The notes under the pieces were generated by a model. The model worked only from the letters and a program-made list of their open reading frames with translations. It searched no databases and was not told the origin of the DNA. Both the position numbers and the translations under genes were made by a program. A stretch of DNA of 27,675 nucleotides from a virus, in IMG/VR virus record IMGVR_UViG_3300030390_001537, positions 597 to 28,271 of that record; one strand, given 5' to 3'. Shown in pieces: positions 16,990-23,828 of this stretch. How positions within the stretch are numbered: position 1 is the stretch's first letter; the number at the start of each line of letters is the position of its first letter.

Positions 16990-18414
16990 TTAATGTTTAA
17001 TCCATTTAGATTTACCTCTCATTACTTGAGTAAATTCTTCAAGTTTAATATTACTTAATCTTATTTTAGCGTTTCTTAGTTTAGCTGATCTTTCTTTCTT
17101 GTATCTTTGAACTATGTATTCTGGGAAGTTAGCTCTTGTAGATACTATAGAATGCATTATGTGTGAATATAAGGCATCTTCTGCCATCTTAGGTATCTTA
17201 GTATCCATATCATAAGCTAAACCATCAGATATATATTCTAGTATTATTAATTTACCTACTAAGCCGCTAGAAAAACTAAACTTACCCTCTCTTTCATTTA
17301 TAGTAAACCAACCATTTTTTTGAGAGACTTCAGGTTCTAAACCGTATCTTTGGCCATAAGCCATTTTCCACCACTGCCAATCATATACATCAGTGTTATT
17401 AAATTCTTGTGTTGTTAACTGCCCTGTTATATCTAAATTGTTATTATTAGCCCACCTTTCATCTGTCAAAGCTTGAGCAGATTCATTGTTTTCTCCAAAA
17501 CTATTTTGAGTTGGCTGTCCAGTAGCGTCTTGTAGTAAAGGTTGTGTTGGATTGCTAGTTAATCTAGTTGGATATATAATATGTTTAACACCTGTTTTAT
17601 CAACCCAAGATAATTGAACATAGTTAACATAGTCTTGAGGTATTGCTAGAGATAAACTAGGTGGTATTGTTAGCTCTTGAGAATTAACAGATTTTAATGT
17701 ATCGTAACTAAACTCTTGTAAACCTCTTTTAGCATGAAATATAACGTCAGATCTTTTGCATCTAGGTATTAATTTATCCATGCCTACGTAAGCAACCATA
17801 AAGTTATTTACAATGTCAGTTAAGCTATTGTAAGAATAGCTACCATAATTATCCCAAACAGATGGATTTGTTAGTTTTACAGTTATTATAGAAGTAGTAG
17901 GTATAGGAGTTACAGTTGTAACCAAAGCGTATACAGCACCACTACCTCCACCTATTCCTTGAACAGGTACAATTGCATCTCCATTTGAATAACCAGTACC
18001 TGGATTGTTTATTACTAACGTGCCATTGGCGCTTATTATGTCTACTGTAAGTCCAGACCCAGTGCCACCAGTAGTTTCAATATTTGTTCCTACTGTGTAA
18101 TTAGTGCCTACGCCAGATTGATTTATACTAGTTGCAATCTCTTGCGAAACTAAAGTTAAAATCTGGGTTTGAACGCCATTTATTATAGTTGTAGCAAGCG
18201 ATTGAGTTATGCGATATGGAGATAAAGTTGGATATTGTTCTACGTTGTCTATAAATACTTTGTAATTATTAAAAGAAGTTGCAGTTGCAGTAGTGTCCCA
18301 TATAAGCGGAGTCATTGCACTAGGCCAGGTTAATTCATTAGAATTAGTACCATTAGGCACATATGATTCACTGCCTGTGTAATACTGTGCGTTTGTTTCA
18401 GTTATTAATCCCAT
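16990..18414 (-). CDS. Connector/adaptor-like structural protein (474 aa)
   Basis: The N-terminal half (1-190) is beta-rich and holds one GxGYxxGD module (about 115-168). The C-terminal half contains the more family-like blocks: DKLIPRCKRSDVIFHAKRGL near 205-224, the phrase IPQDYVNYVQLSWVD, YDWQWWKMAYGQRYGLEP, and a helical end with YISDGLAYDMDTKIPKMAED (about 389-408) and a basic tail ending KSKWIKH. I recall these blocks from proteins encoded next to the connector and tail genes of marine Bacteroidota podoviruses; a head-tail adaptor or tail-ring role fits the position after the capsid genes and before the stabilisation protein. It follows the 356-residue gene by 6 bases. No enzymatic motif was seen. 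Confidence 0.65.
   Translation of the reverse strand: MGLITETNAQYYTGSESYVPNGTNSNELTWPSAMTPLIWDTTATATSFNNYKVFIDNVEQYPTLSPYRITQSLATTIINGVQTQILTLVSQEIATSINQSGVGTNYTVGTNIETTGGTGSGLTVDIISANGTLVINNPGTGYSNGDAIVPVQGIGGGSGAVYALVTTVTPIPTTSIITVKLTNPSVWDNYGSYSYNSLTDIVNNFMVAYVGMDKLIPRCKRSDVIFHAKRGLQEFSYDTLKSVNSQELTIPPSLSLAIPQDYVNYVQLSWVDKTGVKHIIYPTRLTSNPTQPLLQDATGQPTQNSFGENNESAQALTDERWANNNNLDITGQLTTQEFNNTDVYDWQWWKMAYGQRYGLEPEVSQKNGWFTINEREGKFSFSSGLVGKLIILEYISDGLAYDMDTKIPKMAEDALYSHIMHSIVSTRANFPEYIVQRYKKERSAKLRNAKIRLSNIKLEEFTQVMRGKSKWIKH
17911..18072 (-). repeat. GxGYxxGD module, copy B (474-aa protein, residues ~115-168)
   Basis: TGGTGSGLTVDII opens the copy and PGTGYSNGDAIVPV follows at 138-151. The module precedes the conserved C-terminal adaptor-like half, so it looks like an insertion or N-terminal addition. 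Confidence 0.75.
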
Positions 18415-18420
18415 GTTTTA

Positions 18421-19491
18421 TTATCTTTTTGAATTTACTTCTTCTTGAGCTAGTTCTTGAGAAGCTGCTTGAACTATTTGTGGATCTCTTATTATAACTC
18501 CTGAATATTTTAATATTTCTAATATAACTTCAGTTTGCATAGAGTCACTTATTTCAAAATTAGTTGAACCATATGTACTACCACTATTGAAATTACCAGA
18601 AGCTAACGTGCATATAGCATTAGGACCAGGTACCCCAACACCTCCACCGTTAGGATCAAAAGTACTTCCATCAAAAGTTATTGTATCACCTACACTATAG
18701 CCTGTTCCTGGGTCTGAAACAAATAAATTAGTGATACCACTTGCTAAAGTTACAGCCATTTTTATTTTTAAACCTACACCACCTCCAGTTGAAGTTATTG
18801 TGACTCCTGGGGAAGTACTATCGTATTCAGCTAAAGATAATGTAGGCGCAGTAGCGTCTAAATTAGGACTAATAGAACTTAATAAGCTTCCTCCATTGTT
18901 TAATGAATTTGCTGTAAAAACTGTAGGATCATATATAAATTGACCCAAGTTACCAGCATAATAACCCCATCTAACTAAATCAGGTTTTCTAATATAATTA
19001 AAAGTAACATCAGTATTTGCAAAAGTTGTTGGACTTGGAAAAACTGTTAGCTTGTCTTGTTGGTATTTAGCAACAGGAAAATTATTTGTAGGTTGTGTTA
19101 AAGGAGATAGTTTTATTTGATTGTAATCTCTATTACTTAATATCTCTATAGGTGGAGAATTAGTGCCTTTATTCCAAGATGCAGAACCAAATCTATGTAA
19201 ATCGGTTGGTTGGTTATAAACGTTAGTAGTAGCAGCTGGGTCATTAGAAGCATTGTCTGTTTTTTCAAATACTTGAAACTCTTCTCTTATATGGTCCATT
19301 CTAGAAGCAAACTCCACATTTGTTTTTGGCATACGTATGTATTGGTTGTAGTCTTCAAAAAACTTTTCAAAAACTTCTAACTGAACCTGGTTTGCTACAT
19401 TATTAAATTCATAAGGTGTTAAGTAACCTCTTTGCTCTTTATTTAATATAGTTAAAACCGTGGTATATACTGTATTTACGTTTATCGCCAT
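18421..19491 (-). CDS. Connector/head-completion-like structural protein (356 aa)
   Basis: The N-terminus is helical (NVNTVYTTVLTILNKEQRGY, then NNVANQVQLEVFEKFFEDYN), followed by mixed strands including KLTVFPSP and VTFNYIRKPDLVRWGYY at about 160-180. A GxGYxxGD module occupies about 235-302, and a short helical C-terminus (EVILEILKYSGVIIRD) closes the protein. It opens the tail/connector block directly after a terminator hairpin and is followed within 6 bases by the second adaptor-like gene, so these two probably form successive rings under the portal. No Shine-Dalgarno: the leader is AAAAAAATATTAAA. Function is inferred from gene order and vague similarity to phage adaptor proteins. Confidence 0.6.
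   Translation of the reverse strand: MAINVNTVYTTVLTILNKEQRGYLTPYEFNNVANQVQLEVFEKFFEDYNQYIRMPKTNVEFASRMDHIREEFQVFEKTDNASNDPAATTNVYNQPTDLHRFGSASWNKGTNSPPIEILSNRDYNQIKLSPLTQPTNNFPVAKYQQDKLTVFPSPTTFANTDVTFNYIRKPDLVRWGYYAGNLGQFIYDPTVFTANSLNNGGSLLSSISPNLDATAPTLSLAEYDSTSPGVTITSTGGGVGLKIKMAVTLASGITNLFVSDPGTGYSVGDTITFDGSTFDPNGGGVGVPGPNAICTLASGNFNSGSTYGSTNFEISDSMQTEVILEILKYSGVIIRDPQIVQAASQELAQEEVNSKR
18586..18789 (-). repeat. GxGYxxGD module, copy A (356-aa protein, residues ~235-302)
   Basis: TGGGVGLKIKMAV opens the copy and PGTGYSVGDTITF follows at 261-273. Then comes a Gly/Pro-rich loop and NAICTLASG. It is the longest of the five copies. Confidence 0.75.
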
Positions 19492-19505
19492 TTTAATATT
19501 TTTTT

Positions 19506-19535
19506 AAAAAAAAGGGTGGCGATAAAACCACCCTT
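19506..19535 (-). terminator. Rho-independent terminator after the 261-aa gene
   Basis: On the minus strand AAGGGTGG (19535-19528), an 8-base loop and CCACCCTT (19519-19512) form a perfect 8-bp stem followed by a run of T (plus-strand A at 19506-19513). It lies 16 bases after the stop of the 261-residue gene and just before the ATG of the 356-residue gene, so read-through is needed to express the tail block unless a promoter lies upstream inside coding sequence. Confidence 0.85.
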
Positions 19536-19550
19536 ACTTATAATCACTTG

Positions 19551-20336
19551 TTATTTGAACTTTTTCTCTATAGATCTGTAAACTTCAAGTCCTTCATCTG
19601 TTTTAAACCACGCAGCCATAGCTGAATATGGGTTCTCATCAAAAGGTACTGTCATTAATTTACGACCATTAGCAGCCCATTTAAATGTTCTTTGATCACT
19701 GTCAAGTTTAATTATACTTTCTTCAACAGCTTTTATAGCAAAGTTTCTAATTACAACATTTTCATCTTGTGCTAAACTAATAAAAAGTGCAGGATTATTT
19801 TTAGCAAAAAGTAATCCATCTCTTTTTAATTCTTTACTTGAAAGACTAGCAACGCTTGATCCTAGTTCAACTCTTAATATAGCTTCTAATTGATCTATAT
19901 CCATTGTTTTAGCAGCGTTCATTGCTTCTAGTTCTACTTCTAAGTCTTCATATTCATCAACTGCTTTAGCTACAGCATCGAACTCTTTAAATAAAAGACC
20001 ATTGTGTGGGTGTTTAGCTAAAAACTCTTGCAAGCTCCTTTGCTCTTTTTTAACCATCAAATGACCTTTTTCAAAGACAATATGTTTTAAAGTGGCTGAA
20101 CCTTGTTGCTCATCTACAAATATGCTTTTTTGATTAGTAGCATATCTTAATTCTCTTTCGTAACCTAAATCTTTATCAAACCAAACGCAAGGGTATCTTT
20201 TAGAGTGTCTAGATGTTATAGTATAGGTTAAAGGCATTTTATTACCTAATAGAAAGTAATTTCTATCTTTATATTCCCAAGTATCTTTTTTAACCTCTTG
20301 CTTGGGAGCAGGAGCCTTTTTTTCTTTTGTTTCCAT
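19551..20336 (-). CDS. Conserved phage protein of unknown function (261 aa)
   Basis: I have no functional name for it. A Lys/Ala/Pro-rich N-terminal 20 residues is followed by a compact region (LTYTITSRHSKRYPCVWFDK, then GYERELRYATNQ) that I recall vaguely from other marine phage genomes, where it also lies near the capsid gene. A helical, Glu/Leu-rich middle (about 120-175) and C-terminal part (ENPYSAMAAWFKTDEGLEVY) follow. No signal peptide, membrane segment or catalytic motif is visible. It is flanked by minus-strand terminators on both sides, so it may be expressed as a separate unit, and has an (ATATT)3 leader before its ATG like the scaffold-like gene. Possible roles include head completion or capsid decoration, but these are guesses. 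Confidence 0.65.
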   Translation of the reverse strand: METKEKKAPAPKQEVKKDTWEYKDRNYFLLGNKMPLTYTITSRHSKRYPCVWFDKDLGYERELRYATNQKSIFVDEQQGSATLKHIVFEKGHLMVKKEQRSLQEFLAKHPHNGLLFKEFDAVAKAVDEYEDLEVELEAMNAAKTMDIDQLEAILRVELGSSVASLSSKELKRDGLLFAKNNPALFISLAQDENVVIRNFAIKAVEESIIKLDSDQRTFKWAANGRKLMTVPFDENPYSAMAAWFKTDEGLEVYRSIEKKFK

Positions 20337-20360
20337 AATATAATATAATATAATAATTAA
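20337..20360 (-). promoter_or_regulatory. Repeated A/T leader TTAATTATT(ATATT)3 before an ATG
   Basis: The minus-strand bases directly before the ATG of the 261-residue gene read TTAATTATT followed by three ATATT units. The scaffold-like gene has the same leader with two units. There is no Shine-Dalgarno site; unstructured A/T-rich leaders serve initiation in Bacteroidota. It could be an initiation enhancer, part of a promoter, or both. Confidence 0.5.
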
Positions 20361-20386
20361 AAAAGATCCTACCTAAGTAGGACCTT
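20359..20386 (-). terminator. Rho-independent terminator after the 104-aa gene
   Basis: On the minus strand AAGGTCCTAC (20386-20377) pairs with GTAGGATCTT (20372-20363) through ten base pairs including one G-U, around a TTAG loop, then a T run (plus-strand A at 20359-20364). It lies 12 bases after the stop of the 104-residue gene. Confidence 0.85.
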
Positions 20387-20398
20387 GTATTTGTTTTT

Positions 20399-20713
20399 CT
20401 AGTTGAATGCTCCTGTTACTGTAAGCACATCGTCTCCATTTATTTTTAAATAATCAGAAACTGTATTTGGTGACTTAGCTAAGTCATCAATTAAAGCATA
20501 TACAGTTTGAAATCCTTCACTAGCAGATGCTAATGTTCCAAATCCACTTATAACATAGTCGTAATTGGAACCTGAATCAGTTGATGCATATTCAATTTTT
20601 ACTTGAGTGGTGGTTCCAGTGATAAATGAAATTCTATCTAAAGGGATAAGAACATCTATAACTTTTGTAGCTGAACCAATGGTCTGTGATTCTTTAACTT
20701 TTATATAATTCAT
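20399..20713 (-). CDS. Small beta-rich phage protein (104 aa), function unknown
   Basis: A soluble, acidic small protein without Cys, signal peptide or membrane segment. Strand-like phrases (YIKVKES, VIDVLIPLDRISFI, TTTQVKIEYAS) are followed by a helix (FQTVYALIDDLAKSP) and a final strand. Its layout, an N-terminal FIKI/YIKV strand, a central G-TTT-QV strand pair and a C-terminal helix, resembles the adjacent 111-residue protein, so they may be distant paralogues. Genes at this place, between the major capsid gene and the connector genes, often encode capsid decoration or head-completion proteins; that is only positional inference. It is followed by a strong terminator, so transcription from the capsid region probably partly stops here. 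Confidence 0.6.
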   Translation of the reverse strand: MNYIKVKESQTIGSATKVIDVLIPLDRISFITGTTTQVKIEYASTDSGSNYDYVISGFGTLASASEGFQTVYALIDDLAKSPNTVSDYLKINGDDVLTVTGAFN

Positions 20714-20734
20714 AATGATTTTTTTAATTTTTAA

Positions 20735-21070
20735 TTATAATACTGATCTAAAAGTCAAGCTCGAAATAGTTAATCCACTAACAACCACTAAAGATGGTAC
20801 TGAGTTAGGTGTTAAAGTAGCTTCTTGAACAGCTTTACTTACGTTTTGAATCATTTGAAGTCTCTGCGCGTCAGTCATTGCTCCACTAGTTGTAATCTCG
20901 TAAAGAGGAAGTTCTTCATCGCCCTCCGAAGCAGTATTCTCCACTATCATTCTAACTTGTATTGTAGTAGTGCCATTTGATAAAATTTCAGCAACCCCAC
21001 TAAAAAGATGCATTAAATCAAACGAAGTAAGATCAGTTGTGCTTTTTGGTATTTTTATAAATTGTCCCAT
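20735..21070 (-). CDS. Small phage protein (111 aa) downstream of the capsid gene, function unknown
   Basis: Not recognised. It starts with MGQFIKIPKSTTD, continues with a strand pair around TTTIQVRMIVENTAS, then a helix (AMTDAQRLQMIQNVSKAVQE) and a hydrophobic C-terminal strand region (VPSLVVVSGLTISSLTFRSV). No membrane or enzyme motif. It may be a distant paralogue of the 104-residue neighbour, 21 bases further on. It is the first gene after the major capsid gene, from which a hairpin separates it. Decoration or minor head protein is possible but unproven. The start follows an A-rich leader (AAAAATAAGAAAAT) without a Shine-Dalgarno site. Confidence 0.6.
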   Translation of the reverse strand: MGQFIKIPKSTTDLTSFDLMHLFSGVAEILSNGTTTIQVRMIVENTASEGDEELPLYEITTSGAMTDAQRLQMIQNVSKAVQEATLTPNSVPSLVVVSGLTISSLTFRSVL

Positions 21071-21097
21071 ATTTTCTTATTTTTAAATGTTAATAAA

Positions 21098-21119
21098 GTG
21101 GAGAGCGTTAACTCTCCAC
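21098..21119 (-). terminator. Hairpin after the major capsid gene, weak terminator or mRNA end
   Basis: A perfect 8-bp stem, GTGGAGAG / CTCTCCAC, with a 6-base loop lies 13 bases after the capsid stop on the minus strand. It is followed by TTTATTAACATTT, a poor T tract, so termination is probably partial. It may instead stabilise the abundant capsid mRNA. Confidence 0.6.
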
Positions 21120-21132
21120 ATTTATATAATAA

Positions 21133-22608
21133 TTAAGCTCCTTTGAATAACACGAAGTTATTAGCAGCTTGAGTTACTAAACATCTTTCAGATAAGAAAT
21201 TAACTCTCATAACATCAAGATCAGAAGTATAAGCTCCACCTACAGATCCAGTGATCCAAGATTTCATCTTTCTATCTTCAGTTTCAGAAGCTCTATATCT
21301 TACATGTAAGAAAGGACGTCTAATGTTTGATCCTAACATTTGATCGTAAACTGTAGTTGTTCCAGCAGGAACCATTACACCATCAATCTCCTTAGATAAA
21401 CCTCTAGTAGTAGCATCATTTAGATATTTCCAATCAGTTTTATAGAAGTCATAAGAACCTCTTCTAAAACCTGAAAATCCAAAATTTAGTGCCATGTCTC
21501 CGTCATTGTCAAATAAACCATAAGAAGCAGCTTGACTAGAAGCGTAAGCTCCATTAACAGCAGCAATCATATCGTCAAAATCAAGAGCAGTAGCTCTAGA
21601 TAAGAATAACATGTTCTCTTCAATAGCACCTTGCTTGTCTAGTTGCTTAAGTATTTCATCGAAATCACCTAAAGCACCTGAACCAGGAGCAGCAGCACCA
21701 GCAAATCCAGAATATATATTACCTCTATCTTCGATAGCAGCAAATAAACCTTCAGTACCTTTTATACCTTGTTGTGCACCACCAACGGCACCAACACCAC
21801 CAAAAGGCTGATCAGCAGTAGCCATTTTAACACCTTCTACCATTGACATTTCAAGGTAATCTTCAAATCTTAATCTTGTTTCAGATTCAGCTTTTAGATA
21901 CCATAAGTAACCAGATTGACCATCTTCAGTAGATACTTCAATCCAGCCAATTTGAGCAACATCAGATCCACTTAATTCATAATTATCTTTAAGGATAATT
22001 GGAGAGTTAGTGAAAGTAGTGGCTTTAGGAGTAATAGCTCCAGCCATACCTACAGTGCCTTTTCCAAATTCAGAACCATAAACGAATAAGCTGTTATTAG
22101 CTCCAATTAAAGCTGTGCCTACTAAAGTAGCTCCTTCGTAACTAGTACAAGCTAAAACATTGTTAGCAGTTCCTCCACTTATACCAGTTACTAAAAGTTT
22201 AGCAGTTACTAATCCTGTTGCATTATCAGAAACTAAAATAGTGTTACCAACTCTAGCAGCACCTGAAGTTTGACCAGCAGGTAAAGCGATAGTTACTGTG
22301 TATAGTGGATCACCAACAGCTACGGCAATAGTTACAGAATTATAAGCTACGTGTAATCTATTTTGTTCAGACCAAATTACTTGATCAGATGTCATTGGCA
22401 TTTCAGCGCCAACCATTCTCAAGAAACCACCTAATGTTCGGTTTCCGTATCTTTCTACTTCAGCTTCGTAAAGCTCAGGTAGATATTGTTGTGCCCACGC
22501 ATTAAATCCGCCAGCTGCATCTTGGAAATTAATATAATTTCCTTCTACAGTGACTTTGTTAGGCATTGGAGTAATAGAGGCTGGAAAGCCTCCTCCTGAT
22601 AAACTCAT
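21133..22608 (-). CDS. Major capsid protein, HK97-like fold (491 aa)
   Basis: This should be the main shell subunit, which assembles around the scaffold with the portal at one vertex. Length, Gly/Ala-rich composition and gene order (terminase, portal, scaffold, this gene) all fit. The N-terminal part contains FNAWAQQYLPELYEAEVERY (35-54), then a Gly/Ala/Thr-rich beta region (about 95-175) that could be an inserted domain. The more conserved-looking part has GWIEVSTEDGQSGYLWYLKA, RLRFEDYLEMSMVEGV, KQLDKQGAIEENMLF (about 315-330), GFSGFRRGSYDFYKTDWKYL (about 374-393) and near the C-terminus LSERCLVTQAANNFVLF. I recall these phrases from capsid proteins of uncultured marine and Bacteroidota podoviruses. 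No protease gene or clear cleaved N-terminal delta domain is seen. A hairpin directly after the stop may help set high expression. Confidence 0.88.
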   Translation of the reverse strand: MSLSGGGFPASITPMPNKVTVEGNYINFQDAAGGFNAWAQQYLPELYEAEVERYGNRTLGGFLRMVGAEMPMTSDQVIWSEQNRLHVAYNSVTIAVAVGDPLYTVTIALPAGQTSGAARVGNTILVSDNATGLVTAKLLVTGISGGTANNVLACTSYEGATLVGTALIGANNSLFVYGSEFGKGTVGMAGAITPKATTFTNSPIILKDNYELSGSDVAQIGWIEVSTEDGQSGYLWYLKAESETRLRFEDYLEMSMVEGVKMATADQPFGGVGAVGGAQQGIKGTEGLFAAIEDRGNIYSGFAGAAAPGSGALGDFDEILKQLDKQGAIEENMLFLSRATALDFDDMIAAVNGAYASSQAASYGLFDNDGDMALNFGFSGFRRGSYDFYKTDWKYLNDATTRGLSKEIDGVMVPAGTTTVYDQMLGSNIRRPFLHVRYRASETEDRKMKSWITGSVGGAYTSDLDVMRVNFLSERCLVTQAANNFVLFKGA

Positions 22609-22620
22609 AATTTTTATTTT

Positions 22621-23793
22621 TTAGTTGTTGTTGTTTTTTGTTTTTATTTTCAACTTAGAACTATCTGCGCCAGTGATTGCACGTACTTTTAATCCATTAA
22701 TAAACATATCACCATTAGCTTGTGGCCTAGGTTCATTTGTTATATTCTTAGATTTAGCCATCATATTCTTTACAGCATCGGCTTTGCCTTGCTCATAGAA
22801 ATGATTAGCAATAGTATCTGCATTTTCAGCAGCGTAAATAGCTTTGTGATAACCTACAGCATCAACAACTTCTCCCTCTTTGTTTAAGAACTTCTTAACA
22901 AACGTGTTTAAGTTTGACTGTTTTTCAGCGACATCATTAGCATTTGAAATTTTATATCTAAATTTCTTTTCACCTAAATCAAAATCGAAACCTTCGAAAT
23001 TATCAGTGAAATAATTATTAGTTTTATTTTTAAATAACTCATGATGCTTTTCAGCTATTTGTTGTTCTTTGTTGTATCTATTGAAAAAATCCATAGCTTT
23101 TTGTTGTTCTTGAGTAGCGCCCGGTCTCAACTTGATCTCGTCGTAATATTTACTCTTAGTTTCTTCCAAAAAGTTTTTGGCTTTTGCAATTTCTTCTTTG
23201 AATGCGAGTTTCTTTTTCTTAACATCTCGCTCTTCATCCATTTCTTCATCAAAAGAAAAGTTGTCTTCCATTATGAAATCTACTTCTTCTTGATTTAAGT
23301 GTGGTTTAGTATTTTTATAATATTCTCTAAGTAAAGTATTTTCATCAATATTAGAATAATCTCTATTTAATCTAACATAATCTTCTACATTACCACCAGT
23401 TTCCTCCATGAAAGAAACTAATTTTTCGATGTTTTCAGGTAATTGTTTACCTAATACTTTTTCATCTCTTACAGCTTCCTTATATTCGTTCTCTACTTTT
23501 TTAGTTTCATCTTCTATTATTTCTAGTATAGGAGATTCTACTGTTTTTTCTGGGGTGGCCCGTACTTCTTCAACCACTTCTTTGCTACTTGTCTCGTCTT
23601 TCTTTTCTTCGACAATAACATTGCTATCATTTGTTTCTTGTGTTTGAACGGCATCTTTTATTTCTTCTTTTACTTCTTCTTTAACTTCTTCTTTTTTACC
23701 TAAATCTACTTTATGTATTTCATTTGATTTAGTTTTTATAGAAGGTTTTTTAGCTTTAACCTTTAAAGGCTTGACTTCTTCTTTCTGTGACAT
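22621..23793 (-). CDS. Putative scaffolding protein (390 aa)
   Basis: Highly charged, with few aromatic residues in the first 120 positions: an extended Lys/Glu N-terminus including KKEEVKEEVKEEIKD, then helices with coiled-coil character (for example KKLAFKEEIAKAKNFLEETK near 195-214) and a Lys/Asn-rich C-terminus (KLKIKTKNNNN). A basic C-terminus is common in scaffolds, where it binds the capsid subunit. Position between portal and major capsid genes is the usual place of a scaffold in podoviruses, and the composition (acidic, helical, low complexity) agrees. There is no protease motif. The call rests on position and composition. The stop lies 12 bases before the capsid ATG, and the start has the A/T leader seen also before the 261-residue gene. 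Confidence 0.7.
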   Translation of the reverse strand: MSQKEEVKPLKVKAKKPSIKTKSNEIHKVDLGKKEEVKEEVKEEIKDAVQTQETNDSNVIVEEKKDETSSKEVVEEVRATPEKTVESPILEIIEDETKKVENEYKEAVRDEKVLGKQLPENIEKLVSFMEETGGNVEDYVRLNRDYSNIDENTLLREYYKNTKPHLNQEEVDFIMEDNFSFDEEMDEERDVKKKKLAFKEEIAKAKNFLEETKSKYYDEIKLRPGATQEQQKAMDFFNRYNKEQQIAEKHHELFKNKTNNYFTDNFEGFDFDLGEKKFRYKISNANDVAEKQSNLNTFVKKFLNKEGEVVDAVGYHKAIYAAENADTIANHFYEQGKADAVKNMMAKSKNITNEPRPQANGDMFINGLKVRAITGADSSKLKIKTKNNNN

Positions 23794-23812
23794 AATATAA
23801 TATAATAATTAA
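23794..23812 (-). promoter_or_regulatory. Repeated A/T leader TTAATTATT(ATATT)2 before an ATG
   Basis: Same leader as at 20337-20360 but with two rather than three ATATT units, placed directly before the scaffold-like ATG. The two unrelated genes share it exactly apart from the unit number. Confidence 0.5.
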
Positions 23813-23828
23813 TAATAATTACTAAGTA

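Noticed and set aside
23660-23700. Repeat of CTTCTTTTA-like units as a genetic repeat element
   Set aside because: It is the coding sequence of a Lys/Glu/Val-rich low-complexity stretch in the scaffold-like protein and has no separate structure.
23794-23828. A/T-rich spacer as a replication origin
   Set aside because: It is only 35 bases long, has no iterons or inverted repeats beyond the ATATT units, and is better explained as a gene leader.
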